A stretch of DNA of 52,565 nt from Pseudomonadota bacterium. GTDB lineage: Bacteria > Pseudomonadota > Gammaproteobacteria > Burkholderiales > Thiobacillaceae. Under the pieces are notes generated by a model. It ran no database searches and had not been told where the DNA came from. It saw nothing but the letters and a program-made list of their open reading frames with translations. Location: positions 1 to 52,565 of the forward strand of contig JAJZPR010000015.1 in assembly GCA_021847835.1 (NCBI GenBank), read 5' to 3'. Shown one piece after another: positions 44,851 to 52,565 of this stretch (positions are counted from its first letter, which is position 1; each line of letters starts with the position of its first letter). The translations under genes and the position numbers were made by a program.

Positions 44851-46275
44851 CTATTTTCTCAACAGGCTGCCAAGGATCATGCCGGTCGCGCTGGCAATGA
44901 AGCCCGCAAACTGCGGCGGCAGGGCGGCTTCGGGGGCGATGAATTCCATGGCGATCCAGACCGCCAAACCCAGCACGATGGACAGCGTCGCGCCGGCGTT
45001 GCCGGCCTTCTTCCAGTAAAGCCCCGCCACCAGCGGCACGAAGGCGCAGGCCAGCGTGACCTTGTAGGCGTTCTCCACCATCTGGTGGATGCTGGTTTCC
45101 GACTGCAGCGCCCACAGCGAATACGTCACCACCAGCAGCGAAAACAGAAACACGACCGTGCGCGTGACCCACAGCAGTTTCTTCTGGCTCATGCGGTGCC
45201 GTGGCAGGAATTCCTTGATGACGTTCTCGGACAGGGTGACCGAGGGCGCCAGCAGCGTGCCGGAGGCGGTGGACATGATCACCGACAGCAGGGCGCCGTA
45301 GAAGATGATCTGCGCCATCAGCGGCAGGTGGGTTTTCACGAAGGTCGGCAGCACCAGTTGCGCGTCCCGCGCCAGCAGCTCGCCGGTCATTGCCGGGTCG
45401 ACCAGGGTGGCGGAATAGGTGAGGTAGATCGGCACGGCTGCGAACAGGAAATAGGCGCTGCCGCCGATCACCGTGCCCCACACCGCGACGGTTTCGTTTT
45501 TCGAGGAGTTGGCGCGCTGGAACACGTCCTGCTGCGGCACCGAGCCGAAGCCCATGGTCAGCAGTCCGGCAACGAAGGTGATGATGGCGGCCCAGTTCGC
45601 TTCCGGCCAGAACTGGAACTTGCCGGCATTGGCGGCATGCTCGACCACCGGCGCGATGCCGTTGACCTCGGGCATGTCGCCAACCAGCTTGGAAATCCAC
45701 AACAGGCCGATGACGATGACGGTCATCTGCACGAAGGTGGTGAGCGCCACCGACCACATGCCGCCATAGAGGGTGTAGAGCAGCACCACGGCGGCGCCGA
45801 TCATGATGCCCTCGGCCTGGCTGATGGCATTGTCCGACAGCACGTTGAACACCAGGCCGAGCGCGGTGACCTGCGCCGACACCCAGCCCAGATAGGACAG
45901 CGCGATGGCGAGGGAGATGACCACTTCCACCGGACGGTTGTAGCGCTTGCGGAAGAAATCGCCGAGCGTGAGCAGGTTCATGCGGTAGAGCTTGCGCGCG
46001 AAGAACAGCCCGAACAGGATCAGTGCGAGCGAGGCGCCGAAGGGATCGGAAATCGTGCCGCCGAGATTTTCGTCGAGGAAGGTGGCGGGGATGCCCAGCA
46101 CCGTCTCGGCCCCGAACCAGGTGGCGAACACCATGGCGATGACCATGAACATGGGCAGCGAGCGCCCCGCGGCGACATAGTCCCCGGTGTTCTTCACCTT
46201 GGTGGCGGCATACATGCCGATGCCGATGGAAACGACCAGGTACAGGATGACGAAACCCAGCAGGGTGTGGTTCAT
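44851..46275 (-). CDS. Sodium:solute symporter family transporter
   Basis: A 474-residue membrane protein with about 13 helices of the SSS (LeuT-fold) family. 'FVILYLVVSIGIGMYAATKV', 'AAGRSLPMFMVIAMVFATWF' and 'WGTVIGGSAYFLFAAVPIYL' are typical. AAGGAC precedes the ATG. No substrate signature stands out; the acetate/proline/pantothenate members cannot be told apart by eye. No DUF485 partner gene, typical of actP, is present. It lies where aroB would be expected after aroK, which may reflect an insertion or rearrangement. Confidence 0.88.
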   Translation of the reverse strand: MNHTLLGFVILYLVVSIGIGMYAATKVKNTGDYVAAGRSLPMFMVIAMVFATWFGAETVLGIPATFLDENLGGTISDPFGASLALILFGLFFARKLYRMNLLTLGDFFRKRYNRPVEVVISLAIALSYLGWVSAQVTALGLVFNVLSDNAISQAEGIMIGAAVVLLYTLYGGMWSVALTTFVQMTVIVIGLLWISKLVGDMPEVNGIAPVVEHAANAGKFQFWPEANWAAIITFVAGLLTMGFGSVPQQDVFQRANSSKNETVAVWGTVIGGSAYFLFAAVPIYLTYSATLVDPAMTGELLARDAQLVLPTFVKTHLPLMAQIIFYGALLSVIMSTASGTLLAPSVTLSENVIKEFLPRHRMSQKKLLWVTRTVVFLFSLLVVTYSLWALQSETSIHQMVENAYKVTLACAFVPLVAGLYWKKAGNAGATLSIVLGLAVWIAMEFIAPEAALPPQFAGFIASATGMILGSLLRK

Positions 46276-46309
46276 GGAATGTCCTTGGAAAGGGCTGCCC
46301 TGCGGGATT

Positions 46310-47097
46310 TTAAAGCAAGCTCCAGGCCATGCGGAGGGCGAGGGCGAGCAAAAACAGCGCGAATATGCGCTTCAGCCTGCCGACCGGCAGGGCATGGGCC
46401 GAACGCGCGCCGAGCGGGGCGGTGGCGACGCTGCCGATTGCGATGCAGGCAAGCGCGGTGAGATGGATGTAGCCGAGGCTGCCGGCCGCGGCATCGGCAT
46501 CCGGCGCGTGGAGCGCATAGCCCAGCGCGCCGGCAGCCGCGATCGGCAGGCCGATGGCGGCCGAGGTGCCGATGGCGCGGTGCAGCGGCACGTTGCACCA
46601 CAACTGGAACGGAACCGACAGCGTGCCGCCGCCGATGCCGACCCAGGAGGACACCGCGCCGATCACGCCGCCCGCGCCGAACATTCCGGCAAAACCCGGC
46701 AGCTGGCGGTGCGCGGCGGGCTTGAAGTTCCACCACATCTGCACGGCGGCGTAGAACAGGAAGACGACGAAAAATACTTTCAGCGGCAGCGGCGACAGGC
46801 GTGCCGCGAGCGCCGCGCCGGCAAAGGTGCCGAACAGGATGCCCGGCGTGATCCTTCCCACCGTGCGCCATTCCACGGCGCCGCGCGCGTGGTGCGCGCG
46901 CAGGCTGGAAATCGAAGTGAACAGGATGCTGGCGAGCGAGGTGCCCAGCGCATAGTGCATGGCGTTCTGCGTGTGGCCCTGCGCCTCCAGCAGCCAGGCC
47001 AGGACCGGCACGATGACGAGCCCGCCGCCCACGCCCAGCAGCCCGGCGGCGAATCCGGCGGCGAGGCCGAGCAAGACGTAGCCGGCCAGGAACTCCA

Positions 47098-47101
<4 letters not shown>
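46310..47101 (-). CDS. TauE/SafE-family (TSUP) permease
   Basis: A 263-residue membrane protein of eight or so helices with the internal TSUP repeat 'LLGVGGGLVIVPVLAWLL' and 'SWVGIGGGTLSVPFQLWCNV'. Family members export sulfite, sulfoacetate or other organosulfur anions, but the substrate here is not evident. It overlaps the EVE-domain gene by 4 bases and so is co-translated with it. The downstream neighbour is the SSS transporter. Confidence 0.88.
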
Positions 47102-47553
<452 letters not shown>

Positions 47554-47560
47554 TTTCTTG

Positions 47561-47592
47561 GTGAGGCGTGAGGGGTTAGGCGTAAGGCGTGG
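47561..47592. repeat. TGAGGCG-type degenerate tandem repeat (argB-EVE junction)
   Basis: GTGAGGCGTGAGGGG, TTAGGCGTAAGGCGTGG run in one direction, directly abutting the argB stop. This is a single-armed relative of the TGAGGAG units at 7701 and 11809. Confidence 0.75.
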
Positions 47593-47593
47593 C

Positions 47594-48505
<912 letters not shown>

Positions 48506-48525
48506 CTAGTGCCCCGCCCGGCAAT

Positions 48526-48547
48526 AAAAAAGCGGCCTTGCGGCCGC
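48526..48547 (-). terminator. Terminator of hsp20
   Basis: GCGGCC (48532-48537) pairs with GGCCGC (48542-48547), loop TTGC, with A6 on the left giving a T6 run on the minus strand. It lies 27 bases past the hsp20 stop and before argB. Confidence 0.88.
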
Positions 48548-48574
48548 GCGGCAAATTCCCGCAATGAATAATTG

Positions 48575-49000
48575 CTACTGGACGGTGAGCCGCTTGCTCG
48601 CGGCCGCGGTTTTCTTGGGCAGCACCAGTTCCAGCACCCCGTCATTGTACCTGGCGGTCGCGGCCGCCTCGTCGATGTCGGCGCCCAGCGAGAAACTGCG
48701 GTACACCTTGCCATAGCTGCGCTCGCGCTTGAGCACCTTCTCGCCTTCCTTCTGCTCCGATTCGGAGCGGGTCTCGGCCGAAATCGCCACGGTGTTGCCT
48801 TCGATGGAAACGTGGATGTCTTCCTTCTTCACACCGGGCAGGTCGGCGTGGACGGTGTAGGCCTTGTCGTTCTCTTTCACGTCCATCTTGAACTGGGGCA
48901 ACTCACGATCCATGCGCACCGGGCGGAAAAAGCCGCGGAACAGGTCGTCAAAAGGCTCCAGGCCGGCTTCAAAGGGGTCATAACGGGTCAGATTGGACAT
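48575..49000 (-). CDS. Small heat shock protein, Hsp20/alpha-crystallin family
   Basis: A 141-residue ATP-independent chaperone. The N-terminal 'MSNLTRYDPFEAGLEPFDDL' and the alpha-crystallin domain ('KAYTVHADLPGVKKEDIHVS', 'RSYGKVYRSFSLGADID', 'YNDGVLELVLPKK') are in family order. The C-terminal I-x-I tail motif is not clear ('KRLTVQ' only). ATG 49000 has GGAG 7 bases upstream. A sigma32-like promoter at 49048-49076 on the minus strand is consistent with heat induction. Confidence 0.95.
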   Translation of the reverse strand: MSNLTRYDPFEAGLEPFDDLFRGFFRPVRMDRELPQFKMDVKENDKAYTVHADLPGVKKEDIHVSIEGNTVAISAETRSESEQKEGEKVLKRERSYGKVYRSFSLGADIDEAAATARYNDGVLELVLPKKTAAASKRLTVQ

Positions 49001-49047
49001 GATGGTCTCCTTTTGCTTGAATTTGCGGCATCGCCGCTGATAATGAC

Positions 49048-49076
49048 AATCTAGGACGAGGCAGCGGGATTTCAAG
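49048..49076 (-). promoter_or_regulatory. Sigma32-like promoter of hsp20
   Basis: On the minus strand CTTGAA (49071-49076) is followed after 15 bases by CCTAGATT (49048-49055), near the heat-shock consensus CTTGAA-N13-17-CCCCATNT. It lies 48 bases before the hsp20 start. The -10 match is partial. Confidence 0.45.
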
Positions 49077-49125
49077 TGATCCCTCAGCCGAATAATCATG
49101 ATTTCGTCCAAACGGGGAGGGGGAA

Positions 49126-49671
49126 ATGAGCGATCCGGCGCGCTGGCTGCAAGAGCATGGCGACTACCTGTTTCGCTATGCCCGGCGGCGCCTGTATGCC
49201 GACGAGCTGGCCGAGGACGCCGTGCAGGAAACCCTGCTGGCCGCGCTCAGGGCGCGTACGCAGTTTGCCGGGGCAAGCTCGGAGCGCACCTGGCTTACAG
49301 GTATTCTCAAGCACAAGATTGTGGATCTGATCAGAAGCCAGGCCAGAGAGGTGACGGCGTCCGCCGGCAGCGGCGAGGACGACCCGGGCGACTGGGAAGC
49401 GCTGTTTGACCAGAGCGGCCATTGGATGGATACCTTCCGCGACTGGGGCAATCCCGATTCGGAACTGGAAAAGTCCCGCATCCGCCAAGCGCTGGACGAA
49501 TGCTTCCGCCGCCTGAAGCCGGCGTTGGCGCAGATATTCTCCCTGCGCGAACTCTCCGGCCTTTCCAATGAAGATATCTGTAAGGAGCTGGACATCAGCG
49601 CGACCAATGCCTGGGTGATGCTGCATCGCGCCCGTCTGTTCCTGCGGGAATGTCTGGATACCCGGATCTAG
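49126..49671 (+). CDS. ECF-family RNA polymerase sigma factor of the bufferin-like operon
   Basis: A 181-residue sigma factor with region 2 ('HGDYLFRYARRRLYADELAE', 'RTWLTGILKHKIVDLIRS') and region 4 ('LREL-SGLSNEDICKELDI', 'ISATNAWVMLHRARLFLREC'). The linker between the domains is longer than usual (about 45 residues, 'GSGEDDPGDWEALFD' and 'HWMDTFRDWGNPDSELEKSR'), a feature of the RpoE-like group paired with ZAS anti-sigma factors. GGGAGGGGGAA precedes the ATG. It is first of five co-directional genes ending with the MNIO and DUF2063 genes, so it probably controls them. Confidence 0.9.
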   Translation: MSDPARWLQEHGDYLFRYARRRLYADELAEDAVQETLLAALRARTQFAGASSERTWLTGILKHKIVDLIRSQAREVTASAGSGEDDPGDWEALFDQSGHWMDTFRDWGNPDSELEKSRIRQALDECFRRLKPALAQIFSLRELSGLSNEDICKELDISATNAWVMLHRARLFLRECLDTRI

Positions 49672-49679
49672 GAAGCAGT

Positions 49680-49925
49680 ATGGGCTTGATGAAAACCTGT
49701 AAGGAAACCTCGACGCTGGTGACTCAATCACTGGACCGCAGGCTGACATGGCGCGAGCGTCTCGGCATGCGGATTCATCTGGCGGTTTGCGACAACTGCG
49801 CCCGGTTCGCGAGACAGATGCGTCTGATCCGGACATGGTTGCGCCAGGAGGATGAGGCGGCGCAGCCGGGACTGACGGAAGAAGGCCGAGAGCGCATCGC
49901 CCGCAAGCTGCAAGAGATGGAATAA
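49680..49925 (+). CDS. Zinc-finger (ZAS) anti-sigma factor
   Basis: An 81-residue soluble protein with the ZAS motif HxxxCxxC as His33-Cys37-Cys40 ('HLAVCDNCARF') and an additional Cys7. There is no membrane segment, so it senses a cytoplasmic signal such as redox state or metal. The start is ATG 49680 (GGAAG upstream); ATG 49689 is in frame three codons later. It follows the sigma gene by 8 bases. In other bufferin systems the sigma partner can be a different type of anti-sigma factor, so the ZAS form is notable. Confidence 0.88.
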   Translation: MGLMKTCKETSTLVTQSLDRRLTWRERLGMRIHLAVCDNCARFARQMRLIRTWLRQEDEAAQPGLTEEGRERIARKLQEME

Positions 49926-49980
49926 GCCATTTCTGGCACGTCGGCCGCAAGGCGCTTTTTTACAAAACAGGAGACTTGAG

Positions 49981-50418
49981 ATGAGCAACAGGAAAAAAAC
50001 GATGGGCGTGGCGGCTGGCACCGCTTTCGCGGTGGGTGTGGCGGTGGCGCCGATGGCGAATGCAGCAGAGAATCCTTTTGCCCTGCAAAGCCTGCACAGC
50101 GGTTACATGGTGGCCGATGCCAGGAAGGCCGGGGAGGCCAAATGCGGTCAGGGGAAATGCGGCGGCAGCATGATGGACCTTGACAAGGACGGGAAGATTT
50201 CCAGGGAAGAGTTCCTGAAGTCGCACGCAACCATGTATGGCCTCAAGGACGGCGACAAGGCCAGGTTCATGAAGGCCAGGGAAGCCGAGTTCGCGGCCAG
50301 GGACAAGAACGGGGACGGCGTTCTTGATGCCGCCGAAGAGATGGCTGCGCCGGCTGCCGCAAAAACCCTCGAAGCCAAGTGCGGCCAGGGCAAGTGCGGC
50401 GCCATGCCCAGGAAGTGA
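49981..50418 (+). CDS. Secreted EF-hand protein with two CGQGKCG motifs (bufferin-like MNIO substrate)
   Basis: A 145-residue precursor with a signal peptide (cleavage near 'MANA', residues 25-28). It has exactly four cysteines, Cys55, Cys60, Cys134 and Cys139, in two identical copies of AKCGQGKCG (53-61 and 132-140). Between them lie two complete EF-hand loops: Asp66-Asp68-Asp70-...-Glu77 ('DLDKDGKISREE') and Asp108-Asn110-Asp112-...-Glu119 ('DKNGDGVLDAAE'). The K-C-G motifs resemble the EGKCG repeats of bufferin/HvfA precursors, whose cysteines are oxidised by MNIO enzymes to metal-binding thiooxazoles. AGGAG lies 8 bases before the ATG. Substrate status is inferred from motif and context. 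The 13-base gap to the MNIO gene supports co-expression. Confidence 0.78.
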   Translation: MSNRKKTMGVAAGTAFAVGVAVAPMANAAENPFALQSLHSGYMVADARKAGEAKCGQGKCGGSMMDLDKDGKISREEFLKSHATMYGLKDGDKARFMKAREAEFAARDKNGDGVLDAAEEMAAPAAAKTLEAKCGQGKCGAMPRK

Positions 50419-50431
50419 CGCGCCGATTGCC

Positions 50432-51298
50432 ATGAACGGCGCCATGCCCAAGCTGCCGATTCATGGCGCGGGCCTCGGCTATCGCAGGGAGTTGATGAAC
50501 GAACTCGATAGCCGGGTGCCCGATGTCATCCGCTTTTTCGAGATCGCGCCGGAAAACTGGATCGACATGGGCGGCGCGCTGGGCCGGCGCTTTCGCGCCT
50601 TCGCCGAGCAGCATCGTTTCGTCTGCCACGGCCTGTCGCTGTCGCTGGGCGGGCCGGCCCCGCTCGACGAAATGCTGCTGAGGAAAATCCGCGGCTTTCT
50701 CGACGAATTCAAAATCCCGCTCTACACCGAGCACCTGTCGTACTGCTCGGACGACGGGCATCTGTATGACCTGCTGCCCATCCCCATGACGGAAGAGGCG
50801 GTCAAATACGTGGCCGCGCGCATCCGCCGCACCCAGGACATTCTGGAACGCCGCATCGCCATCGAGAACGCATCGCTCTACGTCAATGCACCCATCGCGG
50901 AAATGGACGAGGCCGCGTTTGTGCGCGCGGTGCTGGAAGAGGCCGACTGCGACTTGCATCTCGACGTCAACAATGTCTATGTGAACAGCGTCAACCATGG
51001 CTTCGATGCGCGCGCCTACATCGCCGCCATGCCGGCCGGGCGCGTGGTGTACCTGCACATGGCGGGCCATTATTGCGAGGCCGGGGATTTCATCATCGAC
51101 AGCCACGGCGCCGACGTCATCGACCCGGTGTGGGAACTGCTCGATTACACCTACCGAAGCATCGGCGTGCGCCCGACGCTGCTGGAACGCGACTTCAACA
51201 TTCCACCGCTCGATATGCTGGTAAAGGAAGTCGTGCGCATCGACGCATTGCAGCGCAAGTACCTGCAAGCTTCCGCCACCAGGCTTGCGCATGGATAA
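50432..51298 (+). CDS. bufB: MNIO-family (DUF692) multinuclear iron oxidase, BufB/HvfB type
   Basis: A 288-residue TIM-barrel protein of the DUF692 family. MNIO enzymes (MbnB, TglH, HvfB/BufB) use two or three irons to oxidise peptide cysteines. Likely metal ligands in order: Glu37 ('FFEIAPENW'), His66 ('VCHGLSL'), Glu100-His101 ('YTEHLSYC'), Glu145 ('IAIENAS'), Asp178 and Asn180 ('HLDVNNVYVN'), His209 and His213 ('YLHMAGHY'), Asp223/His225 and Glu252. I chose ATG 50432, 13 bases after the precursor stop; ATG 50444 is in frame and possible. It overlaps the DUF2063 gene by 8 bases. Confidence 0.9.
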   Translation: MNGAMPKLPIHGAGLGYRRELMNELDSRVPDVIRFFEIAPENWIDMGGALGRRFRAFAEQHRFVCHGLSLSLGGPAPLDEMLLRKIRGFLDEFKIPLYTEHLSYCSDDGHLYDLLPIPMTEEAVKYVAARIRRTQDILERRIAIENASLYVNAPIAEMDEAAFVRAVLEEADCDLHLDVNNVYVNSVNHGFDARAYIAAMPAGRVVYLHMAGHYCEAGDFIIDSHGADVIDPVWELLDYTYRSIGVRPTLLERDFNIPPLDMLVKEVVRIDALQRKYLQASATRLAHG

Positions 51299-52043
51299 GC
51301 TGCCCGCATTCCAGCAGTACCAGTACGCCTTCACTGCCCACATCCGCGACCCCGGGAGCAACAGGCGGCCGGCGGGCACGGACGCGCGGCGCATGGGCGC
51401 CTACACCGAACTGCTTTACAACAATATCGAAAGCTTTCTGCTCGCCTGCTTCCCGGTGCTGAGAAAAGTGCTGGGCAGCCGCAAGTGGGCGCGTCTGGTG
51501 CGCGCTTTTTTCGCTCGGCATCGCAGCCGCACGCCCTACTTCAGGCAGATTCCCGACGAGTTTCTGCAATTCCTGCAAAACGAATGGCCGCCGCAAGAAG
51601 CTTGCCCGGATTATCTGCTGGAACTGGCGCATTACGAATGGATAGAGCTGGCGCTGTCGGTTTCCAACCGCGACGAGCCGTTGCCCGAGTTTGATCCAGC
51701 AGGCGATCTGATCGAAGGCCGGCCGCTGCTGAACCCGGTGCTGGCCAATCTGGCCTACCGTTATCCCGTGCATCGCCTCCGGCCGCGGGTGAAAGTCGCC
51801 CAGACACCAACGTACCTGCTGGTGTTTCGCGACACCGAATTGCGGGTGCGTTTCATGGAACAAAGCGCGGCCGGCGCGCGGCTTCTGGCGCTGCTTGAAG
51901 ATGGACAGCGCTCCGGGCGCGAAGCCGTTGCGCAACTGGCGAAGGAACTGGGACAGGACAACCCCAACCGGCTGATCGAATTCGCGCGCGGCCATCTGGA
52001 GGAATTGCGCGCAGCCGGCGCCGTGCTGGGCAGCCTGCCTTAG
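51291..52043 (+). CDS. bufC: DUF2063-containing MNIO partner protein, BufC/HvfC type
   Basis: A 250-residue protein with an N-terminal DUF2063 domain ('KLPAFQQYQYAFTAHIRDP', 'YTELLYNNIESFLLACFPVL', 'LGSRKWARLVRAFFARHRSR') and a C-terminal PqqD-like winged region ('VRFMEQSAAGARLLALL'). In characterised systems the partner binds the precursor and recruits it to the MNIO enzyme. ATG 51291 overlaps the end of bufB by 8 bases, giving coupled translation; TTG 51285 in frame is an alternative. It ends the operon, followed by a terminator. Confidence 0.9.
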   Translation: MDKLPAFQQYQYAFTAHIRDPGSNRRPAGTDARRMGAYTELLYNNIESFLLACFPVLRKVLGSRKWARLVRAFFARHRSRTPYFRQIPDEFLQFLQNEWPPQEACPDYLLELAHYEWIELALSVSNRDEPLPEFDPAGDLIEGRPLLNPVLANLAYRYPVHRLRPRVKVAQTPTYLLVFRDTELRVRFMEQSAAGARLLALLEDGQRSGREAVAQLAKELGQDNPNRLIEFARGHLEELRAAGAVLGSLP

Positions 52044-52098
52044 CCGGCCACTGCCGCAACGACAATTGGTTTTGCCGCAAGAAAAGCACCGAAAAAAA

Positions 52099-52121
52099 AG
52101 CCCCATCTGCGGATGGGGCTT
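52099..52121. terminator. Terminator between bufC and the ompA remnant
   Basis: AGCCCCATC pairs with GATGGGGCT around a TGCG loop (52099-52120). The plus strand continues TTGTTATT and the minus strand has a T8 run (from GAAAAAAAAG), so it is strongest for leftward transcription, that is, for the broken ompA-type gene. Confidence 0.85.
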
Positions 52122-52140
52122 GTTATTGCAAGCGCAGAGA

Positions 52141-52243
52141 TTACTTGACGACGCGCATCTCCACGCGGCGGCGCTGTCGGTGTGTCCCGCGATTCGACCT
52201 TGATTTCGGGGTAGCGTTGCATCACCGCCACCGCATCGTCGCA
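52141..52243 (-). pseudogene. OmpA-family C-terminal domain remnant
   Basis: Two pieces of an OmpA-like C-terminal domain are visible on the minus strand. The upstream piece (52240-52193) reads 'DDAVAVMQRYPEIKVE', and an adjacent shifted frame gives 'IAGHTDSAA', matching the conserved 'ieGHTDs.g' peptidoglycan-binding motif. The end piece (52176-52141) reads 'QRRRVEMRVVK' followed by a stop, the usual OmpA end. The roughly 40 residues that should lie between GHTD and the end are missing, and the frame shifts by one base. The T8-type terminator 20 bases past the stop fits a former 3' end of a real gene. Confidence 0.75.
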
Positions 52244-52245
52244 GG

Positions 52246-52565
52246 GTGGCGATCCCCCGCCACCGCTTGAGATGCAAGAACGCGTTCTCGACCAAGTGGC
52301 GCAGCTTGTAGAGATCCTTATCGTACTCTCTGGGTTGTTTACGGTTTTTGCGTGGCGGAATAACCGCTTTTGCTCCTTGTTCCTCGGCTTTCGCCACGAT
52401 CGCATCGCTGTCGTAGCCTTTGTCGGCAAGAAGGTGCGCCATCTGAAACCCATCAATCAATTTGTCAGCCTCAACACAATCTGCTCGGGTACCTTCTGTA
52501 ATAACCGCTCTGAGCGGCATACCATGCGCATCCACGGCCAGATGTATCTTTGTGTTGAGCCCCCT
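52246..52565 (-). mobile_element. IS5-family transposase fragment (5' beyond window, 3' truncated)
   Basis: The minus-strand frame reads 'GLNTKIHLAVDAHGMPLRAV', 'ADKLIDGFQMAHLLADKGYD', 'VIPPRKNRKQPREYDKDLYK' and 'LRHLVENAFLHLKRWRGIAT', the middle and later part of an IS5-type DDE transposase; 'VENAFLHLKRW' holds the catalytic Glu. It stops matching at GIAT, where the usual 'RYAK' and about 25 further residues and the terminal inverted repeat are absent. The sequence then continues as OmpA coding DNA (junction near 52243). So the element is broken at this end; its other end lies beyond the window. Confidence 0.85.

Overview
The window is about 52.6 kb of GC-rich, densely coded chromosome from what looks like a betaproteobacterium, probably an environmental, autotrophy-capable line near Nitrosomonadales or Rhodocyclales. 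The evidence is gene order and family type: ybeZ-ybeY-ybeX, pilMNOPQ-aroK behind a divergent PBP1A gene, resB-ccsA with cytochrome c4 beside engB and hemB, a BtuM-type cobalamin transporter, and a tkt-gap-pgk-pyk-fba operon of the kind used in Calvin-cycle and glycolytic carbon flow. No rRNA gene, CRISPR array or prophage is visible. The only mobile DNA is a broken IS5-type fragment at the right edge.

Layout. 1-5.2 kb: a 5'-truncated BtuB-like TonB receptor, a Tat-exported CapA-like protein, btuM, gluQ and a conserved hypothetical gene. 5.3-9.2 kb: a tRNA with anticodon CAT behind a near-consensus sigma70 promoter, then miaB, ybeZ, ybeY and corC/ybeX. 9.2-16.4 kb: the leftward operon tkt-gap-pgk-pyk-fba, with a different inverted-repeat element in each of its four junctions. 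16.7-25 kb: an inositol-phosphatase-family gene and a thioredoxin-like gene (leftward), rsmE, argA, a PhnD-like periplasmic binding protein overlapping a membrane PAS-GGDEF-EAL protein, and a Rossmann-fold protein. 25-28.3 kb: rubredoxin, thiD-thiE, hemL. 28.3-34 kb: a lipoprotein, ECF sigma and anti-sigma unit, then ccsA, resB and cytochrome c4. 34-39 kb: engB, a candidate antisense-strand small RNA, hemB, a nucleotidyltransferase-like gene and PBP1A. 39-45 kb: pilMNOPQ and aroK. 44.8-49 kb: a sodium:solute symporter, a TauE/SafE permease, an EVE-domain protein, argB and hsp20.

49.1-52 kb holds the most unusual locus: an ECF sigma factor, a zinc-finger anti-sigma factor, a small secreted precursor, a DUF692 (MNIO) enzyme and a DUF2063 partner. 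This is the plan of bufferin (BufABC/HvfABC) operons, in which cysteines of a secreted peptide are oxidatively modified to bind metal. Here the precursor carries two identical nine-residue Cys motifs flanking two complete EF-hand loops, a chimera of a bufferin core with a calcium-binding module.

The intergenic DNA is rich in dispersed repeats: hairpins built on CCTCCCCC, inverted repeats whose arms are degenerate tandem copies of TGAGGAG-like or CACAGAGGA-like units, and a Pseudomonas-REP-like element. One repeat forms the first codons of gluQ and another supplies the start region of ybeY. The right edge ends in an OmpA C-terminal remnant fused to a truncated IS5-type transposase.
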